Source of the DNA: a virus
DNA: 54,755 nucleotides
Strand: one strand, 5' to 3'
IMG/VR virus record: IMGVR_UViG_3300025276_000039
Location: 1 to 54,755 of that record
A model generated the notes under the pieces. It saw only the letters and a program-made list of their open reading frames with translations, was not told the DNA's origin and ran no database searches. Numbering within the stretch: the stretch's first letter is position 1; every line of letters begins with the position of its first letter. Of this stretch, positions 10,003 through 18,006 are shown in pieces. Made by a program: the position numbers and the translations under genes.

Positions 10003-10308
10003 ATGAAAAGAAGATCCCCTATAGATATGTTAGATACGTTTGGAGAAGATAGAGTTCTTGGTATTAGTATCAAGTCCCTCATTGCGATAGGGATGACTAT
10101 AGCGATGGCGGTATCAGGTTATTCAATGATAAAGCGGGACATCGAACTGGCTAAGGTCTTACCCAAAAGCCCGGTATCAGCCCAGCAATTCGAGTTGCAA
10201 ACAGAGATCATTGAGAATGCTATCCTTGGAACGCAACAAGACATCAATGCCATAAACAGTAGCCTTAAAAAAATTGACGAGCGTCTTTATAATTTATCTC
10301 GGAAATGA
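10003..10308 (+). CDS. Small membrane protein with coiled coil (holin or accessory lysis candidate)
   Basis: 101 residues: a short cytoplasmic start, one clear transmembrane helix at about residues 25-42 (SLIAIGMTIAMAVSGY) and a soluble helical tail (about 60-101) with coiled-coil-like spacing. The gene overlaps the spanin candidate by an ATGA junction, so the two are probably translated together, and the pair has its own promoter box. That pairing makes a lysis role plausible, but a single-span protein of this form could also be an unrelated inner-membrane protein. No family recognised. Confidence 0.5.
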   Translation: MKRRSPIDMLDTFGEDRVLGISIKSLIAIGMTIAMAVSGYSMIKRDIELAKVLPKSPVSAQQFELQTEIIENAILGTQQDINAINSSLKKIDERLYNLSRK

Positions 10309-10742
10309 AATGCTCTACGCTAAGTATAATTCTTCTTGTGGTTTTGGTAGTGGCAGGATTAACAACCGGCTGTAGCACACAATGGCATCTCAAGAGAGCG
10401 ATCAAGAAAGACCCAACGATTCTAGTCCAGGACACCGTGATTGTAAGGGACACGGTTGTGACAAATTCGACTGCTGTATTGGATACGGTCACCATCTCAA
10501 AGATCGATACAGTAGAGATAGTAAAGAACAACTTCCGAGTAAAGATTATGCGGAGTTACGACACCCTAATAATAGATGGAGGTTGTGAGGCTGACACAAT
10601 TGTCAGGACAGTCAATGTTCCATTTGAAAAAATAGTATACACTTCTCACGACAAGTGGTACCACAAAATATATAAAGGGTCCTTCTTTATATTGACGGCA
10701 CTACTGCTCTTCTTGTTCGGATACAGGGTGCTCAGGAACTAA
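10305..10742 (+). CDS. Probable unimolecular spanin (u-spanin)
   Basis: 145 residues with both ends designed for membranes. An N-terminal lipoprotein-type signal ends in TTGC at about residue 23. The middle is Val/Thr/Asp-rich, probably beta-rich and periplasmic (DTVIVRDTVVTNS and similar). A C-terminal transmembrane helix (about 126-142) ends in RVLRN. This topology, outer-membrane lipid anchor plus inner-membrane helix in one chain, is the defining layout of u-spanins, which fuse inner and outer membranes at the end of Gram-negative lysis. The lipobox is imperfect (Thr rather than Leu at -3). Its 3' end overlaps a convergent gene by 42 bp. The spanin call is from topology, not sequence identity. 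Confidence 0.6.
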   Translation: MKCSTLSIILLVVLVVAGLTTGCSTQWHLKRAIKKDPTILVQDTVIVRDTVVTNSTAVLDTVTISKIDTVEIVKNNFRVKIMRSYDTLIIDGGCEADTIVRTVNVPFEKIVYTSHDKWYHKIYKGSFFILTALLLFLFGYRVLRN

Positions 10743-11243
10743 CTCATGAAATCTTGAGTAGCCTCCAAATACTACTGGCCATTCTCTTACTTCTTCAGGT
10801 GTATAATGCCCTACTAAGTATTGACTACTGGAAGTAAACATAATAAAAATCATTTCATCACAGTCCTCTTTCTTCATGGCTGCTTCATTGGCTTTAAAGG
10901 ATCCCTCAGAAGTTTTTATACTAACCTTTTTAACCTCACCATCCTTCATTACTTTCATGTCATCATCATGCTTAATGTCCTTCTTGTTCTTTAGTAGGGT
11001 AGAGACAGCATATCTAGAATACTCAGGGGTTATCTCATAATAATACCTAACCAATAACTCACCTAGAACTCCAACAAATTCTGTATAGTATTCTCGTGTA
11101 ACCTCTCCAAGTAACAGCGATCTTTTAATACCTGTCCTCTGGCGATGGGTTCCTTTATATCTTTCTTTATTGGCGACAACTCTTCTTTGCGCTATGTCCG
11201 CGGCATACTCCCTAAGGTATTGAGGAATATCAACCTGTATCAT
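10701..11243 (-). CDS. Possible PD-(D/E)XK nuclease-like protein (180 aa)
   Basis: Last gene of the left-pointing block, joined to the upstream glycosyltransferase gene by an ATGA overlap and overlapping the convergent spanin gene by 42 bp. The N-terminal third is basic and helical. The centre has GVLGELLVRYYY, an acidic cluster (KHDDD) and then VSIKTSE, an order (Glu, Asp, x-x-Lys) compatible with a restriction-endonuclease fold. The tail is acidic. Similar small phage proteins are often annotated as endonucleases, but I cannot confirm the family, so nuclease activity is only a suggestion. Confidence 0.4.
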   Translation of the reverse strand: MIQVDIPQYLREYAADIAQRRVVANKERYKGTHRQRTGIKRSLLLGEVTREYYTEFVGVLGELLVRYYYEITPEYSRYAVSTLLKNKKDIKHDDDMKVMKDGEVKKVSIKTSEGSFKANEAAMKKEDCDEMIFIMFTSSSQYLVGHYTPEEVREWPVVFGGYSRFHELVPEHPVSEQEEQ

Positions 11244-12235
11244 GCCAGCCCCTCCAGCCTTATCTTGTTTATAGTATGGAGATCATACTCTTTGATGCAG
11301 TGCTCATATAAATTATTGGCTAAGTCTTCTGCCTTATTCAACGTCATTGTTTTGACCGCATCTTTCCAATCCCCAGGAGAACTACAAAGGATTCCTGTCT
11401 TCCCATTTATTATAGCCTGCTTGTATGGTCTTACATTACTAGCGATGATCGCTGTTTTAGTTAGCCCTGCTTCAACAACTTTAAGTTCTGACTTGCATCG
11501 ATTAAACTTACTGTCTAAAAGCGGAGCCAAAGAGACATCGAACTTCTTATAGAGAGATCCATACTCATGAGGTTCAAGTGGCAACAACTTATGCTTCGCT
11601 TTAAGAAAGTCAACGTATGAAACCCCTTTGTCGTTCCAGGTTCCTAATGCCATGCAGTATAACTCATGATCCTCAAACGTCATACCCATAGTTTTTAAAT
11701 CCTCTGAGTGTCCATTGGCACCAAGGTAGCCGAACCGAACTAAGCCCTCAGGGTTTGGATTCTTTTCTTGATCCACCCATTGTTTTTCTTTGGTATATAA
11801 TGTATTAGGAACTACTCTAATCTTAACCTCAGGATTTATTTTTTTCATCCGGTTACCTAAGTACTCAGAAGGTGTCCATATTTCATCCGCAATATTTATA
11901 GTCCCTAAGATATTTTTCTTCTCTGTTTTTTCGTAGTGAGGACGAGCGGGATTATCTTTTGGTATGTCCCAGAAGTCATCATTATCCAGGATCAATTTTA
12001 TATTATTCTTTTTTAGAAAAGATTTAAACTCATTGTGATTAGATACACTGCATCGCCTAGAGATAACCAGGTTACTCACCTTAGTAAGGTCCCACTTTTT
12101 AAGTTCATTAAAGTTATCAAAGTAATGGGTGTTGACTCCTAGTTCTTCTTTGAGTCTTATAAATGGAGTAAGTATCCTATGATAATTAATCCCACTTAAA
12201 CCATCAAGGTAAATCAGGGTCATCATTTCCATCAT
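11240..12235 (-). CDS. GT-B glycosyltransferase (GT4-like)
   Basis: 331 residues with the two-domain look of GT-B enzymes. The start LIYLDGLSGINYHRI is like phage and bacterial GT4 enzymes. LDNDDFWDIP (about 84) and a later segment SELKVVEAGLTKTAIIASN (about 243) carry the E-x7-type donor-binding region followed by NGKTGIL. Methionines 1, 4 and 5 are all possible starts; the fifth (12223) gives the usual N-terminus and less overlap with the 12204 gene. It lies among replication and recombination genes rather than with the virion glycosylation genes, so the acceptor could be DNA, a host surface sugar or a virion protein; the sequence does not say. Confidence 0.7.
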   Translation of the reverse strand: MMEMMTLIYLDGLSGINYHRILTPFIRLKEELGVNTHYFDNFNELKKWDLTKVSNLVISRRCSVSNHNEFKSFLKKNNIKLILDNDDFWDIPKDNPARPHYEKTEKKNILGTINIADEIWTPSEYLGNRMKKINPEVKIRVVPNTLYTKEKQWVDQEKNPNPEGLVRFGYLGANGHSEDLKTMGMTFEDHELYCMALGTWNDKGVSYVDFLKAKHKLLPLEPHEYGSLYKKFDVSLAPLLDSKFNRCKSELKVVEAGLTKTAIIASNVRPYKQAIINGKTGILCSSPGDWKDAVKTMTLNKAEDLANNLYEHCIKEYDLHTINKIRLEGLA

Positions 12236-12437
12236 AGAACTCTAAGAGCGCAGCACGGACCATATCAAACTCCATGTCTATGTCTCTCTTGTATTTGCGG
12301 ATTGTATTATGCAGTCTCTCTGCGTCAACCCTTGGCTTCCCTCCTTCGTCATGCAGATTCTCGTACAGGTTTGTTGCCGAATTGTGCATTCTAGATGTTG
12401 CTAGGAAGTATGTCTCACTCAACGACTTTGTATCCAT
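12204..12437 (-). CDS. Small hypothetical protein (77 aa)
   Basis: Acidic, helical 77-residue protein with no membrane segment and no recognised motif. It overlaps the RusA-like gene upstream by 23 bp and the glycosyltransferase gene downstream by up to 32 bp, so it belongs to one tightly packed leftward transcription unit. The tail ends in a run of Asp/Pro. Confidence 0.55.
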   Translation of the reverse strand: MDTKSLSETYFLATSRMHNSATNLYENLHDEGGKPRVDAERLHNTIRKYKRDIDMEFDMVRAALLEFYDGNDDPDLP

Positions 12438-12795
12438 GTCCTTTTATAATTGCTACAAATTGATTCTTCTCTAATGTTTCATCGTACGTTGTTGACTGGC
12501 CCGAAAAATATTTAGGGGAATCATCAATAACATAGCCGTGGTTTCTAAGGTAATCAGCCATAAATTTGCAACAACATATAGCATTGTCAACATCATAGCG
12601 ACAATTATACTTAACATCAATCCTAAATTTGTCCATAGTGAAGTGATCAAATGAATCAAGCGCACTCTTGATCTCCTCCCAGTACTCGGCTTTGTGTTTA
12701 GTTCGTATCGCGAAATGCCCGCCCGCATAAAACTTATTAAGCGAGACTGGCTTCGGTAAAAATACCGTAATCTCTTGATACCCATTTTCTTCCAC
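12415..12795 (-). CDS. rusA: RusA-like Holliday junction resolvase
   Basis: 126 residues with the pattern of the RusA family: an early Pro-x-Ser-x-Asn-Lys stretch (PVSLNKFY, about 16-23), a central aspartate-rich motif (YDVDNAICC, about 68) and a second acidic site near the end (VIDDS, about 89-93). These aspartates bind Mg2+ in known RusA enzymes. It would resolve four-way or branched DNA made by recombination-dependent replication, fitting its location next to the primase-helicase and in the same block as the annealing protein and exonuclease. Confidence 0.75.
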   Translation of the reverse strand: MEENGYQEITVFLPKPVSLNKFYAGGHFAIRTKHKAEYWEEIKSALDSFDHFTMDKFRIDVKYNCRYDVDNAICCCKFMADYLRNHGYVIDDSPKYFSGQSTTYDETLEKNQFVAIIKGHGYKVVE

Positions 12796-12800
12796 ACTTA

Positions 12801-14579
12801 CTAATGTAAGTCCAAAAGTTTCGTATTCAAAGAAAAAGTTGGAAAACTTTTCTCTCCGGTCCCAACCATACTGAAGCCTGTGCGTGTTGAATTGATCCTC
12901 ATAAGTATAGGTCCATCAAAAGGAGTAGGGGATCCTCCGGTTTCCTGGTTTCTCATTTTTCTAATGTGAATCTCTACGGTACTACGGATATCATGATCTG
13001 GAGAAGCAATTTTTCTGTGGAACGAGGCAAAAATATCTGAACGATTCACCATCTTGCCCCCACCTTCTGTGTCCTCAGCAAACGGAGCCATTTGTAATCC
13101 ATCAGGACCTTTTCTTCTTGCGGCCTCTGTTATAGCGTGAGTGTTTAACCATACCGCAAGATCATTCTTGTTAGAGAAGGTAAGCAACTCACTAGCCGCT
13201 TGATAATGATACTCGTGACTAGACAACTCAGCACCCTTCGACATAGTAATCTTCAGCGAATTGTATGGGTCAATAAAAAATCCATCATACTTCTCTTGTC
13301 TAATTAACTTCTCAGCAAACACAATTAGATCAGTATAACTATAGACCTCATCATTACTTATAATAGTAAAGTGTTTGTTCACCCACTTGAATGCCTCTAC
13401 CCTTTCCTCATAATGCATCTGATCAATAGGTATGTCCATTAGAAATTCCATAAGTCTCATCTTTAAGGCCGCTGTTTTATTTTCACTAGAGTATATTATC
13501 CATCTCCAATTATGAAGGACAGCGGATGCTACCATAAGGTACAGGCCCATGGTTGTTTTACCTACATTACTATGCCCATTAAAAATGGTGAACTCTTTTT
13601 TAAATAGAAAATAGTTGTCTAATTTTTTAAGTCCTGTACTTAATCCTTTAGGAATCTCTCCTCTCGCGAACTTCTCTATCCATTCCCTATCACTATCGTC
13701 TGAAGATATAAAGGACATGTCTCCATCAAGGATAAGCATCTCTCTTTTGATCCTTTGCTCATCATCAATCACCTCACGTATAGGCATCATCTTACCTTGA
13801 ACAAGACCATCGGAGATTGTCCTTTTGGCTTGGTCCATATCCTCTACCGTATCTCTTTGCTCTAATTCCCGGAGCATTATCCTTACTGCCTCCTCTTCTT
13901 CCATCCTTCCCGCGGATATGTATCCACCACAAAGAATAGCGGCCCTTAGTAATATGACATGCTTCTCCCCTTCCTCTGCTTTACGTAGCATGTGAGCAAC
14001 TATGTCTATCTTCTCATAGTCGGTAAGTACTTTCTTCTCTACCCTTTCCTCTGCTTGTACAGATTCAGATAGCATGTGACCAAATATTTTACAGTCCTCC
14101 TTACTTATAATGTCCGGGTCATAACTTTCAAAACAAGCCCTTGCTTCATTGACCCCTGATGCGTCAACCTCTAAGCCATAAGTCTTATCAAAGTATGCTT
14201 GGAGTCCTTTGAAATGATCCCGATGACGCTCCGGGTTAGATATCTTAATTAAAACTTTAAGACCATCCCCTGATGGAGATACCCAACAGGCTCTAACAAA
14301 ATCATCAGTACCAAGTAAAGACTTATATAGTTCTACATCTATATGGTCGAAGTCAAGTATAATATTACCACTGTGCCCTTGTATGTCATCATCACGCCTT
14401 CCAGTAAAGACCCCAGAGAATAAGGCAATAGGTAATGTTTTCTTTAATGCCGTCTCACCATCCCTAAGTTTGTCAATTGTTTCTTTATTCTTTCCCTCTC
14501 GTATACGATCCAATGCAGTCGACAGCGGAAGGTAGTGTGGCTCTGTTGTGTTCGTTATAGACCCGAACATGGTGATCAT
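12801..14579 (-). CDS. VirE_N primase-helicase fusion
   Basis: 592 residues if started at the ATG at 14579, one base after the upstream stop. An upstream methionine-like start at 14630 adds 17 unlikely residues. The N-terminal 160 residues resemble the VirE_N/BT4734 domain found in Bacteroidota mobile elements, often considered primase-related (SGVFTGRR, ILDFDHID, WVSPSGDGLKVLIKI). The C-terminal 290 residues form a RecA/DnaB-type ATPase: Walker A GHSNVGKTT at about 335-343, and a Walker B-like FFIDPYNS. It is probably the phage's priming and unwinding enzyme. The ATPase call is strong, the primase role is inferred from family and fusion. Confidence 0.7.
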   Translation of the reverse strand: MITMFGSITNTTEPHYLPLSTALDRIREGKNKETIDKLRDGETALKKTLPIALFSGVFTGRRDDDIQGHSGNIILDFDHIDVELYKSLLGTDDFVRACWVSPSGDGLKVLIKISNPERHRDHFKGLQAYFDKTYGLEVDASGVNEARACFESYDPDIISKEDCKIFGHMLSESVQAEERVEKKVLTDYEKIDIVAHMLRKAEEGEKHVILLRAAILCGGYISAGRMEEEEAVRIMLRELEQRDTVEDMDQAKRTISDGLVQGKMMPIREVIDDEQRIKREMLILDGDMSFISSDDSDREWIEKFARGEIPKGLSTGLKKLDNYFLFKKEFTIFNGHSNVGKTTMGLYLMVASAVLHNWRWIIYSSENKTAALKMRLMEFLMDIPIDQMHYEERVEAFKWVNKHFTIISNDEVYSYTDLIVFAEKLIRQEKYDGFFIDPYNSLKITMSKGAELSSHEYHYQAASELLTFSNKNDLAVWLNTHAITEAARRKGPDGLQMAPFAEDTEGGGKMVNRSDIFASFHRKIASPDHDIRSTVEIHIRKMRNQETGGSPTPFDGPILMRINSTRTGFSMVGTGEKSFPTFSLNTKLLDLH

Positions 14580-14580
14580 T

Positions 14581-14865
14581 TCATTTGAACTCATCTGAAT
14601 AATTTTTATCTTTATAATGTGCTGATGCACCTACTTCTTTTTGACTTACTATGTTAGTTACACGCAGACTTAGATAATTTTTTAACTTCATCCGGTCGGC
14701 AATGCTTGTTATAACATCTTTATTCCTGTTCATGTGTCCTATTGTCTTGGCTCTAGACACTAAGGAAATGTTGCGTACTCGATGTGGTACCGGAGGCTTC
14801 TTGCCTCTACTCTTTTTTATATATATCACATCAACCAAATAATAATAAATGGTTTGACCACTCAT
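14581..14865 (-). CDS. Small basic hypothetical protein (94 aa)
   Basis: The ATG at 14865 overlaps the stop of the DnaA-like gene as ATGA, which makes it a better start than a more upstream one. The protein is basic, with KKSRGKKPPVPHR near residue 20, and may touch nucleic acid. No family recognised. It ends one base before the helicase start, so all three genes are probably co-translated. Confidence 0.55.
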   Translation of the reverse strand: MSGQTIYYYLVDVIYIKKSRGKKPPVPHRVRNISLVSRAKTIGHMNRNKDVITSIADRMKLKNYLSLRVTNIVSQKEVGASAHYKDKNYSDEFK

Positions 14866-15350
14866 ATTATCCTCTCCTTCTCTATGACTTGATGCTGTCT
14901 CCATACAGGATAATCGTCTACCATAATGACTAACCTCCACTTCATCTCTCTCATTTCAGATTCTTCTGGAATATTAAAGTAATGATTCAAGACTCCCTTA
15001 CCATTCATGTAAGTCATGGCATACAATTCATGCACCCTTGCTTCAGAATTATTGTTGATCCTACTCATGTATGCATCATGGTTACTAATATGATGTTGCA
15101 CAGTACAATGTGCCTTATCAAATCTGTCGCCAAGTTCTTGGTATGTTAGTAAGGTTCGTTCTCTTACATACTTCCAAATCATTGATCTTGCTTCGACCAC
15201 TGACCTCTTGCGTGTCCCGGAGTATAAATCTTTAGGGGTTACTTTATTTACCGCTGAAAATATTTCAACCGCTTTAGTAAATAAGTGTTGAGATTCTATG
15301 TGTCTGTGCAATCTTTTATCTTGCATAACCTCCTTTAGTTTTTGTGGCAT
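14862..15350 (-). CDS. DnaA domain IV-like DNA-binding protein
   Basis: 162 residues. The centre (about 45-90) resembles the C-terminal helix-turn-helix domain of DnaA: SGTRKRSVVEARSMIWKYVR, then LTYQELGDRFDKAHCTVQHH, which corresponds to the DnaA signature helix that reads DnaA boxes. No AAA+ ATPase domain is present, so this is a stand-alone binding domain. It sits directly upstream of the primase-helicase gene, so it may mark the phage origin or recruit host replication factors. The DNA-binding call is good; origin recognition is inferred. Confidence 0.65.
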   Translation of the reverse strand: MPQKLKEVMQDKRLHRHIESQHLFTKAVEIFSAVNKVTPKDLYSGTRKRSVVEARSMIWKYVRERTLLTYQELGDRFDKAHCTVQHHISNHDAYMSRINNNSEARVHELYAMTYMNGKGVLNHYFNIPEESEMREMKWRLVIMVDDYPVWRQHQVIEKERII

Positions 15351-15366
15351 TATATTTAATTTAGAA

Positions 15367-15543
15367 TTAATATATAGGATTGTTTGGAAGTATTACGTTA
15401 TCATACCAATGATTGACACCCTCTTCGGTGCCTGAAAAAACTACTAGACCCCTTCTTTTTAGGTGCCATGCCTTATGTTTTTCACTATAAGTAATGGTAT
15501 AGTTACGATGAATGCTTTCCTTTTTGAATTCTGAGTATGGCAT
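15367..15543 (-). CDS. Small protein (58 aa)
   Basis: An uninterrupted frame of 58 codons from ATG 15543 to TAA 15367, beginning MPYSEFKKES and ending ILPNNPIY. It contains many Tyr, Trp and His residues and a Tyr/Thr beta-like stretch followed by KAWHLKRRGLVVFSG. It fills an otherwise empty gap between the DnaA-like gene and the next small gene and overlaps the latter by 41 bp. No family recognised; coding is suggested by amino-acid composition and gap filling. Confidence 0.5.
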   Translation of the reverse strand: MPYSEFKKESIHRNYTITYSEKHKAWHLKRRGLVVFSGTEEGVNHWYDNVILPNNPIY

Positions 15544-15670
15544 GTTGTCGTTTTCTTTTAAGCCATCTCACATACATCTTCCCTGCAAGAGCAGTGCGTT
15601 GCGGGTAATAACTTATGTTCTTACGCAATTGAGCATTCGCAATTCGCATAAACTTTTCCAAGTCTTTCAT
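15503..15670 (-). CDS. Small basic protein (55 aa)
   Basis: I prefer the ATG at 15670 (MKDLEKFMRIAN) over an upstream TTG. The protein is strongly basic (WLKRKRQHAILRIQKGK near the end) and could bind nucleic acid. It overlaps the 15367-15543 frame. No family recognised. Confidence 0.4.
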   Translation of the reverse strand: MKDLEKFMRIANAQLRKNISYYPQRTALAGKMYVRWLKRKRQHAILRIQKGKHSS

Positions 15671-15790
15671 ATATCTGAGAATGAATATTGTTATTGAAAG
15701 AATCAAAACCCCAGGAACTTCATGCTAAGACGACCACCCATGATATTTAACAATGATAGCAATCCGCTCCAGGGATAATGATAAATAAAT

Positions 15791-16075
15791 TTAGAAGGGT
15801 AAATCTTCTTTGCTTTCCGCTACCGCTTTCGCTGCATTATTCTTTGCGTACTTAGCGTTGTCAGGGTGACGAGGATTAAACACAGATATGAAAGCAGATC
15901 CATCAGTCTTCATAACTAAATCCATGTTGACATTACCGGCTTCACTAGCGAATTTTTTCATCTCATCTAGTTGTTCCGTACGAAACGAGATCGGGAACTT
16001 GCTCACACCGCTATCGTATACCTTCTTTTCGCCTACATATCCAATGTACACGTCCTTTTTTGATTGATTCTCCAT
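15791..16075 (-). CDS. Putative single-stranded DNA-binding protein
   Basis: 94 residues with a beta-rich body and a C-terminus ending SKEDLPF. An acidic tail finishing in Leu/Ile-Pro-Phe is the hallmark protein-docking tip of SSB proteins, used to recruit exonucleases, helicases and primases. The body is short compared with a full OB fold and I do not recognise it, so this could be a reduced SSB or another replication accessory protein with an SSB-like tip. Position right after the exonuclease and annealing genes supports a recombination role. Confidence 0.5.
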   Translation of the reverse strand: MENQSKKDVYIGYVGEKKVYDSGVSKFPISFRTEQLDEMKKFASEAGNVNMDLVMKTDGSAFISVFNPRHPDNAKYAKNNAAKAVAESKEDLPF

Positions 16076-16086
16076 GATAATAAAAA

Positions 16087-16869
16087 TTAAATTTCCCCTT
16101 GAATATAAAAATGCGTAGATGGCTTATCGCTTAGAGCGTAATCTTTGATTACATTCAGTGCGTGTTCCACCTTTCTACGGCCTGAGTCAAGAGTATCCTC
16201 AGAACATTTTAATGCCATTGGCAGGTATGGGTAAAATTTGTTTTGCGCCAACCAGTAATAGTCATCTATACCAAAAGCCTTGGTATATAGATATGCTTGG
16301 ACATCATAGCCCATACTTTTTACATCACGTTTGAAGGCCCACATATTGGAGGCTCGTGTACTTTTCAGGTCCGTTATAAACCCATCACCTAACACATCTA
16401 GAAATCCTCTAAATGGAATGACATGATTGCCTATTTCTAATTCTTTGTTGAACTCTACCTGATATTGTCCTTTGAGATAGATCTCTCGTACCCCACTATC
16501 CTCAAGCCTAGTAATCATATCGATTGCTTGCTGATGTTCTTCAGCAGACAGGTGTCTTTTACCTACAGACAACGCTTCTTGTTCCTTAAGCCATTCTTTA
16601 TATACCTTAGTTGCTCTAGGGTTTTTACCACCTATCTCTCCAAGGATTTCTTCCTCTTCAAGAACAAAGAATTGATTATCGAATTCATCCGGGGTAAATA
16701 ACATAACATCAAAGGCGGCACCAAAAGTAAATGCCTGAGAATCTTTCTTCATCTTCCCCTGTAGGTACATCTCTCCTTTTACTACATCATCTAGGAAGTG
16801 TTTAACAGACGAGTAAGACAGATACTTTTTCTGAGTCTTCTGAATTACCTTTTCAAACCAAGGACTCAT
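16087..16869 (-). CDS. PD-(D/E)XK exonuclease (RecE/YqaJ-like)
   Basis: 260 residues with the core of phage recombination exonucleases. SYSSVKHFL near the start and AFTFGAAFDVMLFTPDEF (about 46-63) match the N-terminal helix of this family. GFLDVLGDGFITDLKSTR (about 155-172) supplies the catalytic Asp and the (D/E)-x-Lys, and MGYDVQAYLYTKAFG (about 185) supplies the conserved Gln/Tyr. It would degrade one strand of a DNA end to make the 3' overhang used by the annealing protein, encoded immediately upstream with a 4-bp ATGA overlap. Confidence 0.75.
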   Translation of the reverse strand: MSPWFEKVIQKTQKKYLSYSSVKHFLDDVVKGEMYLQGKMKKDSQAFTFGAAFDVMLFTPDEFDNQFFVLEEEEILGEIGGKNPRATKVYKEWLKEQEALSVGKRHLSAEEHQQAIDMITRLEDSGVREIYLKGQYQVEFNKELEIGNHVIPFRGFLDVLGDGFITDLKSTRASNMWAFKRDVKSMGYDVQAYLYTKAFGIDDYYWLAQNKFYPYLPMALKCSEDTLDSGRRKVEHALNVIKDYALSDKPSTHFYIQGEI

Positions 16870-17480
16870 GACTTGCTACCTGTTACTGCACCTTCTAATA
16901 ATTTTGATTGACGAGAATCAGGAGTAAACTCCATCCTCTTTACGATGATTGTTTTTCTTTCGTTTCTTTCAGGTACAGTCTTCCCATCCATAATGTAATT
17001 TACTGCCTGAATTACCTGTTTACTTTTCTCATTCTCCGATATCTCTTTAACAGCGGAAGGTTTAGCCTCAGGTGATTTCGTTTTAACAGGTTTAGTGGCT
17101 GTCTTTTTTCCTGTGATACCTTCTTGATCTTTAGCAATAGCAATCTCTACTTCATCTGCTGATGCCATAGATGTGTCGATACCAATAGCCAACATCGCCA
17201 ATGCCCTACCTACTGCTGATGTCTCACAGTTCTCTATGTATGAAGTCTTATTAATATAAGATGCTTCCTGGACCTCATGCGCTAGTCCTGTGGATTTAAT
17301 GATTCCTTCGGAGTCTTTTATAGTAGTCTTCATTACTACTTCTCCACCATCCATTGAAATGATTTCGGTATCTATTGACCAACCTTTATATTCAGGGGCA
17401 AGTCTAAAATACTTTACTCTCTCGGTTACTTCAACGTATTGTTTTCCTTTTACGTTAGTGGTTTTAAATTGGTAAGCCAT
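16866..17480 (-). CDS. Single-strand annealing protein (phage recombinase, Rad52/Erf-type)
   Basis: 204 residues. The N-terminal 120 residues match a widespread phage family: VTERVKYFR, GWSIDTEI, TGLAHEV, then SYIENCETSAVGRALAM and ASADEVEIAI. It is followed by a Lys/Ala/Pro-rich linker and a small basic tail. Proteins of this type pair complementary single strands and are nearly always encoded beside their exonuclease, as here. The pairing supports the call; assignment to a precise superfamily (Erf, Rad52 or Sak-like) cannot be made by eye. Confidence 0.7.
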   Translation of the reverse strand: MAYQFKTTNVKGKQYVEVTERVKYFRLAPEYKGWSIDTEIISMDGGEVVMKTTIKDSEGIIKSTGLAHEVQEASYINKTSYIENCETSAVGRALAMLAIGIDTSMASADEVEIAIAKDQEGITGKKTATKPVKTKSPEAKPSAVKEISENEKSKQVIQAVNYIMDGKTVPERNERKTIIVKRMEFTPDSRQSKLLEGAVTGSKS

Positions 17481-17521
17481 GGTATATTATTTATAAATTT
17501 AATTAATGGGAAGTTACAATG

Positions 17522-17656
17522 TTAATTTCTTTTGAACAAATTATAAGACAAATCTTTTGCGATTCCCTTATCTAATTCTTTAGGATTGGCATAGTATATA
17601 CTCTTGATGTATAGCATCCAATCAATGTAGGATTTACAGACTTTTTTATTTGTCAT
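17522..17656 (-). CDS. Small protein (44 aa)
   Basis: Frame MTNKKVCKSYIDWMLY... ending NLFKRN, ATG 17656 to TAA 17522. Its ATG overlaps the stop of the 17653-17817 frame as ATGA, the usual junction in this block. Helical and basic; no family recognised. Confidence 0.45.
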   Translation of the reverse strand: MTNKKVCKSYIDWMLYIKSIYYANPKELDKGIAKDLSYNLFKRN

Positions 17657-17817
17657 TGCAGTAATGAACTAAGTCCAGTAACTATTAGATAGCATATTGA
17701 AAATGGCACACCATACATAAGAGTAAATGCAATTATTTCAAGTAACACCGAGGGTCTCTTCCTTGGTTCAAAATCCTGTGGTGTATATTCTCTTCCTTTC
17801 CAGTCTTTTTCATTCAT
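17653..17817 (-). CDS. Small membrane protein (54 aa)
   Basis: Frame from ATG 17817 to TGA 17653. A charged N-terminal 24 residues (MNEKDWKGREYTPQDF) precede a single transmembrane helix (LLEIIAFTLMYGVPFSICYL). Both ends join neighbours by ATGA overlaps, which argues for real translation. Function unknown. Confidence 0.5.
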   Translation of the reverse strand: MNEKDWKGREYTPQDFEPRKRPSVLLEIIAFTLMYGVPFSICYLIVTGLSSLLQ

Positions 17818-18005
17818 GATATAGTATGTGTTATGTTATTAATTATCTTTTGATTAAACTTTTTGTCGAGGAATCGCAGTCTTTTCTGCATGTGGTGTAC
17901 TTCACCCCTGACCATGGTGGAATTCATCACGTCAGGTAAGGTATAGAAAAATTCTAAATCCCGATTGATGTCCTTGATTATTTGCTCAACTGATTCGTCT
18001 TTCAT
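17814..18005 (-). CDS. Small hypothetical protein (63 aa)
   Basis: Helical, charged 63-residue protein (MKDESVEQIIKDINRD...), followed by the small membrane-protein frame through an ATGA overlap. No motif recognised. Confidence 0.5.
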   Translation of the reverse strand: MKDESVEQIIKDINRDLEFFYTLPDVMNSTMVRGEVHHMQKRLRFLDKKFNQKIINNITHTIS

Positions 18006-18006
18006 A

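Noticed and set aside
10382-10588. 68-codon plus-strand frame inside the spanin gene
   Set aside because: Alternate frame within the spanin candidate; a separate second lysis protein (o-spanin style) would need a lipobox, which it lacks.
12471-12797. 108-codon minus-strand frame overlapping the RusA-like gene
   Set aside because: Different frame over the RusA-like gene, whose motifs are clear; low-complexity hydrophobic composition typical of a shadow.
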